NCBI GenBank assembly: GCA_951799405.1
Contig: OX637356.1
Location: 11,431,229-11,495,228 of the forward strand
Source: Agapetus fuscipes
Lineage: Eukaryota; Arthropoda; Insecta; Trichoptera; Glossosomatidae
Direction: 5' to 3'
DNA length: 64,000 bases
How positions within the stretch are numbered: the first letter of the stretch is position 1; each line of letters begins with the position of its first letter. Of this stretch, positions 11,571-22,223 are shown piece by piece. A program made the position numbers and the translations under genes. Under the pieces are notes generated by a model that did not search any database, had not been told where the DNA came from, and worked only from the letters and a program-made list of their open reading frames with translations.

Positions 11571-11747
11571 TACTATGAAAGTAATAAAACACTTTTTTAA
11601 TCTTCATATAAGTAGATGATTTTATTATTCATCATCTTGATTTTCGATTAAATTTACAATGAAAACAGCAACATAAAGGTTGTAAAGAATGACGTAAAAG
11701 AAAAATAATAAATCAAGGAAATTTATCTCGCCAGTAATATTTCATAC

Positions 11748-11893
11748 TTACATCAAAAAATAAAATATGAGCATATTTACATCAAAAGATGACATATGAC
11801 GTTACATCAAAAGATGACATATTATGTAGTTACATCAAAAGATAAATTGTACCTACTTACATCATGATATAAAATTATGAAGCTACCTACATC
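11748..11893 (+). repeat. Minisatellite, unit ~27 bp (ttacatcaaaagatgacata)
   Basis: Five diverged units start with ttacatca at about 11748, 11779, 11804, 11830 and 11857. MITE-A is inserted at its right edge. Confidence 0.7.
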
Positions 11894-12138
11894 GTCCCCT
11901 TAGTGCTTGTTTGGCTTATGCCCTTCAGAGGTAATTTCACATGAGCAATGTTTGTGTAGGTACTGGACCAAATATGTGTCTTATGAAAACAGGAAATTGA
12001 ATACTATTAAAAATCTTTTAAACAACTGTCACATTATCATTTTTTACGTTTTTTTCTCAGTTCAGATTGTGAAGAATGTCATTCATAAGGTAATCTTTGA
12101 ATTGAATGGTAGATAAGTAAAACTAGCACCGGAGGGAC
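11894..12138 (+). mobile_element. MITE-A, uninterrupted copy
   Basis: Reference copy of the family, about 245 bp. Left end cgtccccttagtgcttgttt; right end complement cgtccctccggtgctagttt. The base runs acat directly left and acat directly right of the ends are a candidate 4-bp target duplication. No transposase is encoded. Confidence 0.8.
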
Positions 12139-12572
12139 GACATGATGGTAACCAAACAAGGGCTTGAAATAAGTGAAGCGCGAACCAGTCTCGGACTTAC
12201 GGTGTGCCAAATTCGATGAGAATCACCTCAGAAAACAAGATATTTAATGTTATTTCGTCACTTGGTGTAAGGTGATCGAGTTTTCGGCCATCACGTCGCC
12301 GATTATCGTCAACTTTAATTATCTTTTAATGTTTCTTAAGCAGCCATTAATCTTAAATGGTTTTTTGAGACATACCACGCAGTGTCACATTCATTTGTCG
12401 CGTCTGGAGTTATCTGATGTTTTTTTATTTAACATGATAAGTTATGCCCTCGGGTTAATCAAAAAGACGTTTAAATTTAATTAAAAAAGTAACACATCTG
12501 AGCAGCACTTTTTCATGTATTTTTCTTGTAGATTTTATTTTTTGAATACGGATTTTTAATGGTTTACAAATC
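12139..12572. other. No feature recognised
   Basis: Slightly more GC-rich than average around 12150-12310 but without recognisable exon or repeat. A 70-codon plus frame at 12272-12484 lacks motifs. Confidence 0.4.
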
Positions 12573-12776
12573 ATTAATTAATTAAATAAAACGCAGTTTA
12601 AATTCACTTTTATATTCTTTAACATTGTCAAACGTTTTCGCCTTAAAAGGCACAATCAGGACAATTGTCATAATGAAAATTCATGATGGCTTCCTGATGA
12701 TGCCTTTTTAGGCGAAAGCGTTTGACCAAGTTAAAGAGTATAAAAGTGAATTTAAACTGCGTTTTATTTAATTAAT
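12573..12776. mobile_element. Fold-back MITE
   Basis: Arms of about 85 bp: attaattaaataaaacgcag at the left and its exact complement at the right end. The homology continues inward to ttcgccttaaaaggc versus gcctttttaggcgaa. The spacer is about 30 bp. A terminal ATTAATTAA palindrome makes the exact target site unclear. Confidence 0.8.
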
Positions 12777-13050
12777 ATACAATGGACTTTCACTGTGTAA
12801 ACCACCAAACCCTTAAAAATATTGTTTACAAATCAGTTGATGGCAAAAATTAAAATAAAGTAAATTTATGAAATGTTTCACCGGAAACATTGAAGAACTT
12901 CATTTAAAAAATATATATGTAAAAAAAACAGTGTTTAATTCTACTGAAATTTACTTATGTATTTGCTACCATCTTCAGATAAACTGATCTTCCTGATCCC
13001 ATTCTTTCACTATTTTGCCTATATTATTAAATATAGTATCATTAAGGGGA

Positions 13051-13094
13051 TAAGGCCTCGGCACTTGAATTGGCGTTACTGAGACAATCTCAAG
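13051..13094 (+). repeat. tRNA-like fragment (class II tRNA-like)
   Basis: aaggcctcggcacttgaatt and caagttcgaaccccgcc resemble the D-arm and T-arm (B box) of a Leu/Ser-type tRNA, but the intervening arms do not fold well. A SINE head or tRNA pseudogene fragment next to a LINE tail. Confidence 0.35.
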
Positions 13095-13096
13095 TT

Positions 13097-13451
13097 CGAA
13101 CCCCGCCTACGTCGATGATGATGATGATGATGATGATGAGTTGATGATTTCTTTATAGCGCCGTTTCGTGATGTAGTCACTCCAAGGGCGCTGGTGCAAA
13201 CGATGCCAGAAATTTGCTTGTCTTCAGTGCATTCCGGAACTTTCCATGGTCCTCTAGCTCTCTCACATGATGTGGCAGGTGGTTCCAGGCCAGAGGGCCA
13301 GCAACTGCAAATACACGCTCTCCAAATAATGTGTTAACTCTTTTTATAGGTTCTTCAATTCTTGATTTGGCTCCAGTCTCAGCCGAGCGCAGTGTAAGGC
13401 TTTTTTTGCCGAAGGTGACTGGTTTGATTAAATCAGCGAGATATTTACGTC
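13097..13451 (-). mobile_element. L2/CR1-type LINE, 3' end of ORF2
   Basis: Minus-strand remnant coding for the C-terminal tail of a LINE reverse transcriptase (YLADLIKPVTFGKKSLTLRS, then FAVAGPLAWNHLPHHVRELE and a stop), then a short 3' UTR and a (ATC)n tail at 13097-13135. It is near-identical to the plus-strand copy at 46.6-47.2 kb and more strongly 5'-truncated. Confidence 0.85.
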
Positions 13452-14039
13452 GTGCCTTATCAACAATAACTTTGACCTTGGTTCAGCAGATGTCGTTGGG
13501 TAATTGTAAATGAATAATTCATTTAAATTATGAATTATTAATTGATATTAATCTTGCCATACAAAATAGGTTCATAAATTGCATTTTTCTTCGCAAATCT
13601 ATTAGAAAAGCCTTACTTAATAAAAACTTGCCATTGATGTGTGATTCACATAAAAACGGCGCTTAGCAATAAATTAAACTTATCTATTTTATTACGTCAC
13701 TGATGATGATAAAATACGCTTAAAATCACAACTAAGAATGAAAATAAATTATTTAACTACGAGTTTAATCAATGATTAATTAATATTATTCCAAAAGCCT
13801 TCGCGTAATAAAAGCCTACTGTTAATCTGAGGTTAGGCTGTTGAAATGCTGATAGTAAAAAATACTAGATTGTACTACTCGTATCTGACTACGGGTCTCG
13901 TGATCAGTACGTATAGACCACACCTCCGATCACTAAAACCTGTTCTATGGGAACGTTTGTTGTTGGCTAGCGGCCTAGCGCCATACTAGATGGCATTCAA
14001 ACCAAGACAGATAACATAAAAGATAGTAGTAGACAGTAA
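13452..14039. other. Unassigned, with a SINE-B tail remnant
   Basis: 13635-13685 holds a SINE-B-like tail (gatgtgtgattcacataaaa, cggcgcttagcaataaa). Around 13915-13975 tccgatcactaaaa and tgggaacgtttgttgttggc recall both halves of 5S rRNA without its middle; this is weak. No gene seen. Confidence 0.35.
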
Positions 14040-14385
14040 AGACGGAAACATTTGGCAAAGAAGATATAACTCCGAATTGTATAAGCTGTACCAGGACGCT
14101 GATGTGGTCCGCTCAATAAAGGTCAACAGACTGCATTGGCTGGGGCACAATCAGCGAATGGACCATCGGAGCCTGGAGAAGACGATTGTGATGCCGAACC
14201 CAAAGGACGCCGGACAGTGGGAAGACCACGTTCAAGATGGCTTGATGGAGTGGTGGCGGATTGCGTGCAGTGGGAGTGTGGGACTGGAGGAGGAAGACGT
14301 TGGATAGACAGCGCTGGCAGCGGTTGCTGAGGGAGGCCAAGACCCACCCCGGGTTGTCGTGCCAATGATGATGATGATGATGATG
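14040..14385 (+). pseudogene. RTE-type LINE, 3' end of ORF2 with frameshifts
   Basis: Successive frames spell the C-terminus of an RTE/BovB-like reverse transcriptase: ELYKLYQDADVVRSIKVNRL, HWLGHNQRMD, then (shifted) GRRTVGRPRSRWLDGVVAD, then LDRQRWQRLLREAKTHPG. It ends in stop codons and a (ATG)n microsatellite at 14366-14385, the usual RTE tail. At least two frameshifts; dead. Confidence 0.85.
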
Positions 14386-14472
14386 AGTGGACAGTAAAGA
14401 GAAAGAAAATACTGCAGGCTTTCGCAGTGCGGTCCTGCAAAAGACTTCTTGGAATTTTTGGAAGTACCATTC

Positions 14473-14715
14473 ATTTACTCATAAGTTGGTTTGCAACTGA
14501 CCACCCATAAGGTAAAACCTGGTTAATTTTTCCAATGTCTCCACAGTTTCAGGGTAGGTTGGGTAAAGTTGCAGGGTGTGCATTCATTTGAGGTTTGGAT
14601 TTTAATTTGTAAGCACACATGCAGTATTTGTAAGCGTGAACTTACACGTGCCTGTTTTTGAGTCTGCATTTAATGTGAATTCTAAATGTTTATACATCTT
14701 TGCCACGTTTTAGAG
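14473..14715 (+). repeat. Repeat A, degenerate copy
   Basis: acttataggttggt is altered to actcataagttggt; the internal blocks are recognisable up to catctttgccacgtttta. Confidence 0.7.
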
Positions 14716-14787
14716 TGTGAAAAGTATAGACAGAGCGATGAAAACATGTATCATTATGAAATTAAATTAATTGCATTCTATAATATA

Positions 14788-14925
14788 TAATCTAAGTTGC
14801 AAGGATATATTCATTCAAAGCTCTCAGATGTATGCCCACAAACAAACACGTGTAGTTCGCGCTTACAAATGCTGATTGTGTACTAACAAATAAAATCCAA
14901 ACCTCAAATGAACATAAATCCTGAA
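14788..14925 (-). repeat. Repeat A, 3' half
   Basis: Minus-oriented, from taatctaagttgcaaggata to cctcaaatgaacataaatcc, where it is truncated. It faces the degenerate copy just upstream. Confidence 0.75.
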
Positions 14926-16180
14926 ATTAATTTGAAATAAAGAAAAATTACGTAGCAAAATTTGCACAAGGGTCTCGCGGGGGGAGCAATACGTGACTAT
15001 TCGTATGAAATATAAAGAAACATAGTAGCATTTTAGAATTAGAAAACAATAGAGAGAACAAATTTAAGAAGGATTTATGTGTTTCAATAAATGAAAGTAC
15101 TTTTAACGGGTTAAAAGTAAATAACATGCCACTTGTCTTTGCTTGAGCACTTAAGACAACTTACCACTTCAAAGATGACCTCGTCTGTATTAGCTTTAGC
15201 GTAGCGCATTGAAATTCTGTATGGGTATTACTTATATTTAAACTAGTATTAAAATTAGTTAAACCTGGCGTTAATACTTGATTTATAGTGTCAATAAATA
15301 TTGCCAAAACTCGTAGGTTATTTGGCATTGAAAGGAAAATATTAAAATTATTCTCGGTACGTCCGTAGACCATTGCCATTTGCCGTTTTTGACCACATTT
15401 ACATGAAGATAAAAATGTACAACAAAAACAAATATAAATTATTTGATTAAAAATATATATCGAGGAAAGAATGGATAAAATGTGTCGACTAAAAACGGCC
15501 AATGTGGAAAAAGTTATTAATTTTAAAATGATAATTTTTAAGATATAAAAATGTTACATCCTTTAGAATTTAAATTATTTTAAAATTTTGAATGGTCTGT
15601 GAATTATTAACGCTGTAACAATAATTTTCATTTTCAAGAGATACAAAAATTTTTATCTTGCTTTATTTAAAATATAGCCGACGATGGTAAAATAACAAAA
15701 AAACGTTTGTTATTGTATGATAGAAATTAGGGGAAATAAAACAATAATACAAAAATGTTTTAATATTTTTTTATACCTTTTTGCAAAGATATGGTTTATA
15801 TGCAATGATTGAAAAAAAGTCCTTGTATTAATTAATATTTGTTTTTAAAAGGAATTAAGAATTATTATTTTATATGTATTAGTTAATGTGTTATATGTAG
15901 TCCATGTCCTCATTTCGTAGAATAAATTTCTTAGAAAAAAAAAAACAAAATTCTTGAGTTGGTTTATGTAATTAATGATATAATTTAATCAAATATATAA
16001 AATATTTGGAGGTTGTAAGTACATTTTATTAATTAATAATAATTTTAACAAATTTTACACTCCATATAAATGGGCATGTGTGGTTTCTTACATTTTAGAA
16101 GTTCATTGAAAAGACAAATCATAAAATATTTGAAATGCCTTGCTTTTTAATCAAAACAATCTCTTTGGAAGCAAATCGAA
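14926..16180. other. AT-rich DNA, one unassigned open frame
   Basis: A 113-codon minus frame at 15161-15502 is the longest here. It has hydrophobic stretches but no family I recognise and no convincing splice context. Otherwise no feature. Confidence 0.4.
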
Positions 16181-16188
16181 ATGAACAA
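16181..16188. repeat. Target-site duplication, left (atgaacaa)
   Basis: The 8-bp string atgaacaa abuts the left inverted end of the 16.2-18.7 kb transposon and recurs directly after its right end at 18730-18737. Confidence 0.85.
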
Positions 16189-18729
16189 TAAGGTGGATCG
16201 CTGTATGTATGGAAAAAATTAAAAATCATTTTTTCGTAATTGCGTTGTGCAGAACAGTTGCTCTATGGGGTCAGTATCTGATATAAACAAAAATCTTATT
16301 AAAATATTAATTAATTATACTGCCCCAAGTCATCAGAAAAATTACAAAAATATATAAAACTACTCATTTTTACCCCTGTGTTTAAGAATCAAGTATTAGA
16401 TAGAATCAAACGAAATCAATTTTTATTTCTTTAAAATGAATGAAATAGTAATTATTACGTGTTTGGTATCTTGTAATTTCAGAGGAGTGGGTGGAGGCAC
16501 CCCCTAACTTTGTTACTCCGCGCAGACGCGCGTCACCAATTCGGTGCTCTCAGAGATGTAACTATAGTTGTACGCTACTCATATTTTTTGCGCATACAAA
16601 TTTGCGAGATATCCTAAGTGTATTTTTGATATATCAGCGTGTTAATGCAACAGATTGGCTTCATTTAACAATGAAAAACATCTTAAAGTACCGATAAGTG
16701 AAAAATATTCTGATTGATCAAAGAACCAAAAGATAAATTATCATAAGGAGTGTTGATTTGAAAACTGCTGCGGGAAATTAAAAAAAAACTGAACTGGAAA
16801 CAGAAATATGAACCATACGAAGAAAAAGCTACAAGTTTATTGCCAAATCTGTCTGACTTATCAACTGATGTCTCTCAACAACCAGTCTCAACAGTAATAG
16901 AAAAACTAGCCCTTCAGAGAACGCTACCTCAAACTTTGTATTCATATTCATTCAAAAATATTGACCTTGGCATACTGGAAAAACCTGTGGATAAATTTGG
17001 CATTTCCAATAAGGCTGAAGCTGCTCTTGTTTTGGCAACAAAGCGTTGGTATTATTTCAGACAATAATTCATCCAAAGTTTTTGATCAAAATAAAATTAG
17101 AAGAGCCTGTGAAAAGCAAATAACTAAATTCAGCGGTGTGACCATTGATTCTGTTTACTAAGATTTGGGTTCATACTTTGATGGACGTAAAAATAAACCT
17201 TTAATATGGTGGATCATAAGAGAAATATAATTAAAGAGGAGCATATTAGTTTACTTAAGGACGCAAGGTCACAGTAAATTGGTCATATTTCTTTAAGCAA
17301 TGAAAAAGCAGCAATAATAACAAGAAAACATATGGATATTTTGATCAGTAAAGATATCAATGTCATCCTTTTTGCTGTAATCGGACGAGATAGAACTATT
17401 GTTAATACAGAGGGAATTGGTAAATTTATTCCAAAAAAATTAAAATATCTAGTAAAACCGCTGCAGTGGTGTATTTGTCAACTCCATGCCAACGAACTGC
17501 CGCGCCAATTATTTGAATATATTGATGGTTGTACAAGTGGACCAAGAAGTTACTCTGAACCCATAGAAAAGGTATTAAAAAGTTGTAAAGAGCTTCCAAC
17601 AGTCTCGTTTCTAACTATCCAATGTGATCTACCTATTGGACGGAGAATAACTATAAAGTCTGGATATTGTTCTCAAAGCTTATTTAAAAGAAACCCTGGA
17701 AAACTAGTGCATTCAAGATGGCTCACAAAATACTACGGCTTTATGTTCTTTTTTTTAACCATCTGACAAGCTGTTAATATTATTAATTATATAATGAAAG
17801 TGGATGCTCTTATGTGGTCTTACATCAAAACTAACCACATTGCATTAATGGTGCTAGACACTTACACAAGACAATCTAGCTGTCGCGATATTTGACAGAT
17901 AATTTAAAGCAGATACTACATCCTGTTATACAGAGAAATGGATATTTCAATCATCCAAAAAACATCTTACTTGCTTTGCCTTTTTATGAGTTCTAGCCTT
18001 GTGAAGAATATTGAAACGCGACAGGAAACAATTTTGAGAATTCGAACTACGATCGGCCAAAACTTGATGTTTTTGATGAAAATTTTGATGCAAACAATTA
18101 TAAAAAACCTTATAAACTGGCACGAAAATAATGTCACCAAGCCCCCTGTTACAAAATTTATGAACGGTGAATTAACATCACGTTCTTAAGAAAATCCACT
18201 GCTTGTTGACGAACTAATCTCAAGCCATTTCCATTTTCCTTGCTACACGTTAGCCACTGAAAAATTAGTAAAAATTGTAACAGAAACTTCAGCTGCTGTT
18301 TGCGGTCTTATCAGAAGAGATAGATTCATTAAATCAAACCTGGAATCACGACAAATAATGCCTTTTTACAATTTAAAGAAAGATTACCAATTCTCTTAAA
18401 ATCCCTTTTTTCTAGACTTCTGTTGATTGCCATTTTTTAATTTTTTTTGCCATAAAAGGGTATTTTTTCTATCATTTATACAAAATCATGCTTTGTGCTT
18501 AAATTTGAACTTCATTATACTTCAATTATTTTTTTCTTAATAAACAAAAAAAAAGTTAAGTATATAGCAGATTTTATGTTTTTTATTAACTTTTCGATTC
18601 TTTGGGGCAGTATAAGATCAAATATTTCGACCTAATGGCCTTACAATTTATTGTTTGTATTGATATAGAGCAGCTTTTGTCAATAACGCGAAATCGAAAT
18701 TCCCAAAAAAACGATTTCGATCCACCTTA
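16189..18729 (+). mobile_element. Decayed DNA transposon with 8-bp TSD (hAT- or P-like)
   Basis: A 2.54 kb element bounded by taaggtggatcg and its exact complement cgatccacctta. Subterminal inverted repeats ttatactgccccaa (16315-16328) and its complement (18602-18615) lie 110-130 bp from the ends. 8-bp duplications fit the hAT and P superfamilies; subterminal repeats at this distance recall P elements. The interior is a frameshifted transposase-like gene. I recognise the protein as a widespread arthropod family but cannot fix the superfamily. Confidence 0.85.
16488..18398 (+). pseudogene. Transposase-like gene, broken by stops and frameshifts
   Basis: Fragments read in order in changing frames: EAPPNFVTPRRRASPIRCSQ (16491-), LSDLSTDVSQQPVSTVIEKL (16840-), LISKDINVILFAVIGRDRTI then PLQWCICQLHANELPRQLFE and DGCTSGPRSYSEPI (17332-17766), GKLVHSRWLTKYYG, a Leu-rich segment near 17860-17990, WHENNVTKPPVTKFM (near 18120-18165), and finally FPCYTLATEKLVKIVTETSA, AVCGLIRRDRFIKSNLESRQ and a TAA near 18398. 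The region around PLQWCICQLHANELP and HSRWLT is the hallmark I remember for this protein family in arthropods. Several internal stops make it inactive. Confidence 0.8.
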
Positions 18730-18737
18730 ATGAACAA
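18730..18737. repeat. Target-site duplication, right (atgaacaa)
   Basis: Perfect repeat of the left 8-bp target duplication. Confidence 0.85.
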
Positions 18738-19227
18738 GTCAAATAAATGATTATTTATATAAACAAATGTTCTATAATGATTTCAAATTGTAACCACATT
18801 TTGTAACCGTGATGAAAGGGGAAAAAACCTTCGCTTTGGCTTATAAAAGACACGTTGGAGGTGACTCCAACAAAACGTTGAGAAACCCTTATTTTTAGTA
18901 AGTACTGCGTGTTATAAGGTTTCATTATATGTACATAATATTTTGAAGATACAGCGCACATGTATGGGCGGAAACGTTGAGTTAATAACAAAGCATGGAC
19001 AGAAATAAATTTAAAAAAAAATAATTGAAAATGAAGTCATATAATTTTATGTTTTAATCATAAAAACAAAGTATCCCCATTAAAAAAAAGTGATCATGTT
19101 TTTCTTTTGTAGAAAATATGCACTTGTACACCATTAAAGAATTCTTAAATAAAATTTATTGAATGCGTTACAAAGTATTCAGTTACCGCCATTAACGAAA
19201 TATCTGATACAGAAAAAAATATATCAG
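18738..19227. other. No feature recognised
   Basis: A 78-codon minus frame at 18755-18991 has no recognisable domain. No repeat recognised. Confidence 0.45.
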
Positions 19228-19510
19228 ATTTTTTTTACGCGCCACGTCCAATCAAGCTCCTCTGCCATTTTGGGAATTCTTCAATTAACATGAAATTCCG
19301 TCGAAGAAATTTCGCTGACGAAATTGCCGTCATATTCCGCCGAACCGAGGCATAAATGCCACAAACGAGATGAATTTCGGTCAGCAGGTAATTAGGGTAA
19401 TTGTGGATGACTGAGAGTGCTGGTGAGCCATCTCTTGCGTCATTTAACACGTTATTCGTTGCGGCAAAAACAAGAGTTGGCAATGATTTTTCGTTTAACA
19501 AAAAACCCAT
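19228..19510 (-). pseudogene. HARBI1/Harbinger-like transposase fragment
   Basis: A 91-codon minus frame resembles the N-terminal half of HARBI1-type nucleases: LPTLVFAATNNVLNDARDG fits the 'LxxLRFxATxxxLxDVGD' segment with its helix-turn-helix, and FLRRNFMLIEEFPKW followed by a disrupted GAIDGTH-like end fits the run-up to the first catalytic Asp. The catalytic part is lost. Homology is by remembered pattern, so moderate confidence. It lies 100 bp from a Harbinger-type MITE. Confidence 0.5.
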
Positions 19511-19611
19511 TCATCTTTATGTTATATTTGCGTTTCTGTACCCTGTAAATTAAACTTAACCTTTCCTAAGCTGGAGAGTAGAAACTTAACATTTTTCCCT
19601 TTATTCATTAA

Positions 19612-20088
19612 GGGACTGTTGCACCAACCTCCAATAAATATTTCAAAGAAGGAAGTAACTCCGAAATTTAGGTTTTTGACTTATTTCCATTTCTGAAGGT
19701 AACAAATCAGTATCTTCATTCCAAGATGACAGCCGTGTCTTTATCTCTTTAAAATTCATTAATAAATTAATATATAAAAATAGTTTATGCATTGTACTCC
19801 ATGGAATAAATAACATTCAATTGGCTTTCGTGCAAAACTATCTGTTTTGACTTAGTGCTGTTTTCCTTGGAGCGGTTGATTTGATTGACACATCAAATAT
19901 GATTGCTTAATTCTGGTTAAAGCATCGGTTAAATATTTCTCGGAAGTGGATAATAATATGATGAAATTTGTACAGGAAAGATTATGTACATCAGCTGTTT
20001 TACGTACATGCACAAAATTTTTGATTTGATGGGAAAAATCACACTTAAATTATATTTTTATCTGATTGGAGCTTAGTGCAACAGGCCC
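19612..20088. mobile_element. Harbinger-type MITE with TAA target duplication
   Basis: Ends gggactgttgcaccaacctc and, as complement, gggcctgttgcactaagctc match at most positions. TAA stands directly on both sides (19609-19611 and 20089-20091), the usual 3-bp Harbinger target duplication. No coding capacity. About 185 bp of its interior recurs at 54321-54505. Confidence 0.75.
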
Positions 20089-21019
20089 TAAAAGCTTTTC
20101 CAGTTCTAAAATGTGGGTGTTTCTCTAATTTTAGGTTCATCAAATCTTATAAATTTAAGCTCGGTAGGTAAGAATTGCCGGGGGGATGAGACTTCCAGCC
20201 CTGTTCAGGCTTGCGATGCTGCAACGGTAACAATTATTTGTTTCGGCATTGCAGTTATGTACCTAATAGTTAAATTCATTAACGGAAAAATATTAAGCGT
20301 ACAAAACATAGCTCCTTCCTAATTAAAAAAAAAACAAATGCAATACTATATCTTTGTTAACTAAGCAATTTGATATGAAGTAATAAAAATTAAAAATTGA
20401 ATCAGAAATTGATCGTCTTATTCGTAATGGTAAGGTTAAAATAAAAATCGATATGAAAAAAATACGCATTTGAATCACAATATGGTGGAATAAATATTAT
20501 TAAAAGTACGTGAGTACTTACTTTGTGTGTTTTAATACCACTGATGGTCATGACCATGGATAAATCGTGACCGGGAAATGACTGAGGATTTTGGAAGCCG
20601 ATGACTTCAGAAGAGTCATCGATTGAAAATAAAATTCATCATGATTCGATTATGATTGCAGTTTAAACAGATTAATCAGCAAAAATGAACAGATACATAA
20701 AATTTAAGATTATTTAGAAAAAATGCATGATTTTCGTACCAACACTGTGACTTTTTTCCCTTTTAAAATGGAAGTTACAAAATAACAAAGTTACTTTTCA
20801 AAAATGTTTTTAATTCCCTACTGTTTTTCATCAAGAAATGATCACAAGTTCTTGAGTGCTTTCGGTGTTATGACACTTATAATCACTAACAAATTTAAAA
20901 AATGACAGAAGTTAATTCAGAAGAAAATTCTAGGTGGTGGATTCACAATAGCAAAGTCGTAAGCAGACAAAAATCTAATACATTATTTTCAAAATACACT
21001 CTTTGCAGGGTTGAAATAT
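20089..21019. other. No gene recognised
   Basis: A 69-codon plus frame at 20113-20322 has a hydrophobic C-terminal stretch but no family match or splice context. Around 20870 gtgctttcggtgttatgaca resembles the MITE-G motif found at 24.9 and 58.3 kb. Confidence 0.4.
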
Positions 21020-21294
21020 TCATATGTCTACATCAAATCGCTGCCTTATTTCTTGTTTGCCGTACACGCTATTGAGAAAATTTTACATGAGCAATGTTTG
21101 CATGTGTACTGGACCAATGTTTCTTATGAAAACAAGAAATTTATTTAAAAATTATTTGAAAGAGCTCTCACATTATCGAGTTTTACGTTTTTTCTTAGTT
21201 CAGATTGTGTAGAATTTGATTCTCAAGACAACTGCATGAAAAAGTCATATTTGACAAGATTGGCGTATACGGAAAACAAGAACTGGGGGAGCGA
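21020..21294 (+). mobile_element. MITE-A, diverged copy
   Basis: Core tacatgagcaatgtttgcat, gtactggaccaatgtttctt, ctcacattatcgagttttac and the right end gaactgggggagcga match the family; the left end is decayed. Confidence 0.65.
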
Positions 21295-21302
21295 AATGTC
21301 AT

Positions 21303-21440
21303 TCACTGAAGTTCCATCCAGCCTTACAGTAGCGCTGCGTCTTGTTTGAGAGATGTCAGTTTCTTTAACGACAACCAAGCTCGCAGATGGCACTTGAGGT
21401 GTGATTTACACAATGACAGCGCTCACAAAATAAATCATCC
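21303..21440 (+). repeat. SINE-B 3' half
   Basis: From ccatccagccttacagtagc through caagctcgcagatggcactt to cagcgctcacaaaataaatc. The tRNA head is missing; it sits directly behind MITE-A. Confidence 0.7.
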
Positions 21441-22001
21441 TCACATTTTATTTGATTTTCTTTCAAGTATCTAGTAATTTAGCTTAAACAAAAAGAAATA
21501 CTGAAAAATTTTTAGAATTAAAAATACTTTTAAACGTATAAGAAAAACTTATGTTACATAAGTACTTATTTACTTAAGAAAGTTTTTGAAAAGTATATAA
21601 GTAATTCAATAAAAAGTAGAGATGTCGCAGAATCTTAAATTTAATCACAGCAACGTTTTAATGTACTTAAGTAGCTTTTCGTGTATTTGTGGAAACTTTT
21701 TTCAGTGACTAATAACATTTTGAGTTTTCAGCATTCACTGCTTCGCACACTGCTCGTTAAACTTGTAAGACACTTTCCATGATCTGAAGTGGAACTTCCA
21801 AGAAAACCTGGAATTTCTCGGCTGGAATTTTTCCCATTCACGGAAAAGTTTCCAGCTGGCTCAGACTTGTTAAGTTTTAGGATAAACTTCCATCGTTTGT
21901 CCATCGCAAAAATGGAAATCACCGGAAAACTCTTGTGCCGTGAAAAGTTGAATGAATATGAGTGAAATGTAAATTTTTGAGCTTGAAATATACTACGCTG
22001 C
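21441..22001. other. No gene recognised
   Basis: A 64-codon minus frame at 21728-21922 lies in a more GC-balanced patch that could be an old repeat, but I cannot name it. Confidence 0.4.
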
Positions 22002-22223
22002 TAAGCTGCACATATACTGCAAATTTTTGCCACGTTTTTCATGAATAAGTCGCATGTGGCGAGTGAAACTTATTTATTTTTACAGCCTTATGTCAACCGC
22101 TTCAGTTGAAGTGGGTGCTTCCCAGCTCCCTAGGGAGCTGTTACTTATTTCTTGTGAAAGCTGAGTAAGCCTTGCCGGTATTTTATTTTTGGGTTTTAAA
22201 TAAACACCGAAGCGGGAAATTAA
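22002..22223 (-). mobile_element. SINE-C body
   Basis: Minus-oriented. The palindromes cttcagttgaag and cagctccctagggagctg are visible, then gagtaagccttgccggtatt and ataaacaccgaagcgggaaa. The tRNA head is missing. Confidence 0.8.

Noticed and set aside
15161..15502. 113-codon minus frame as a gene
   Set aside because: No family, no splice sites, AT-biased codons; could be chance. Kept only as an unassigned note.
20113..20322. 69-codon plus frame with hydrophobic end
   Set aside because: No recognisable family, signal or splice evidence.
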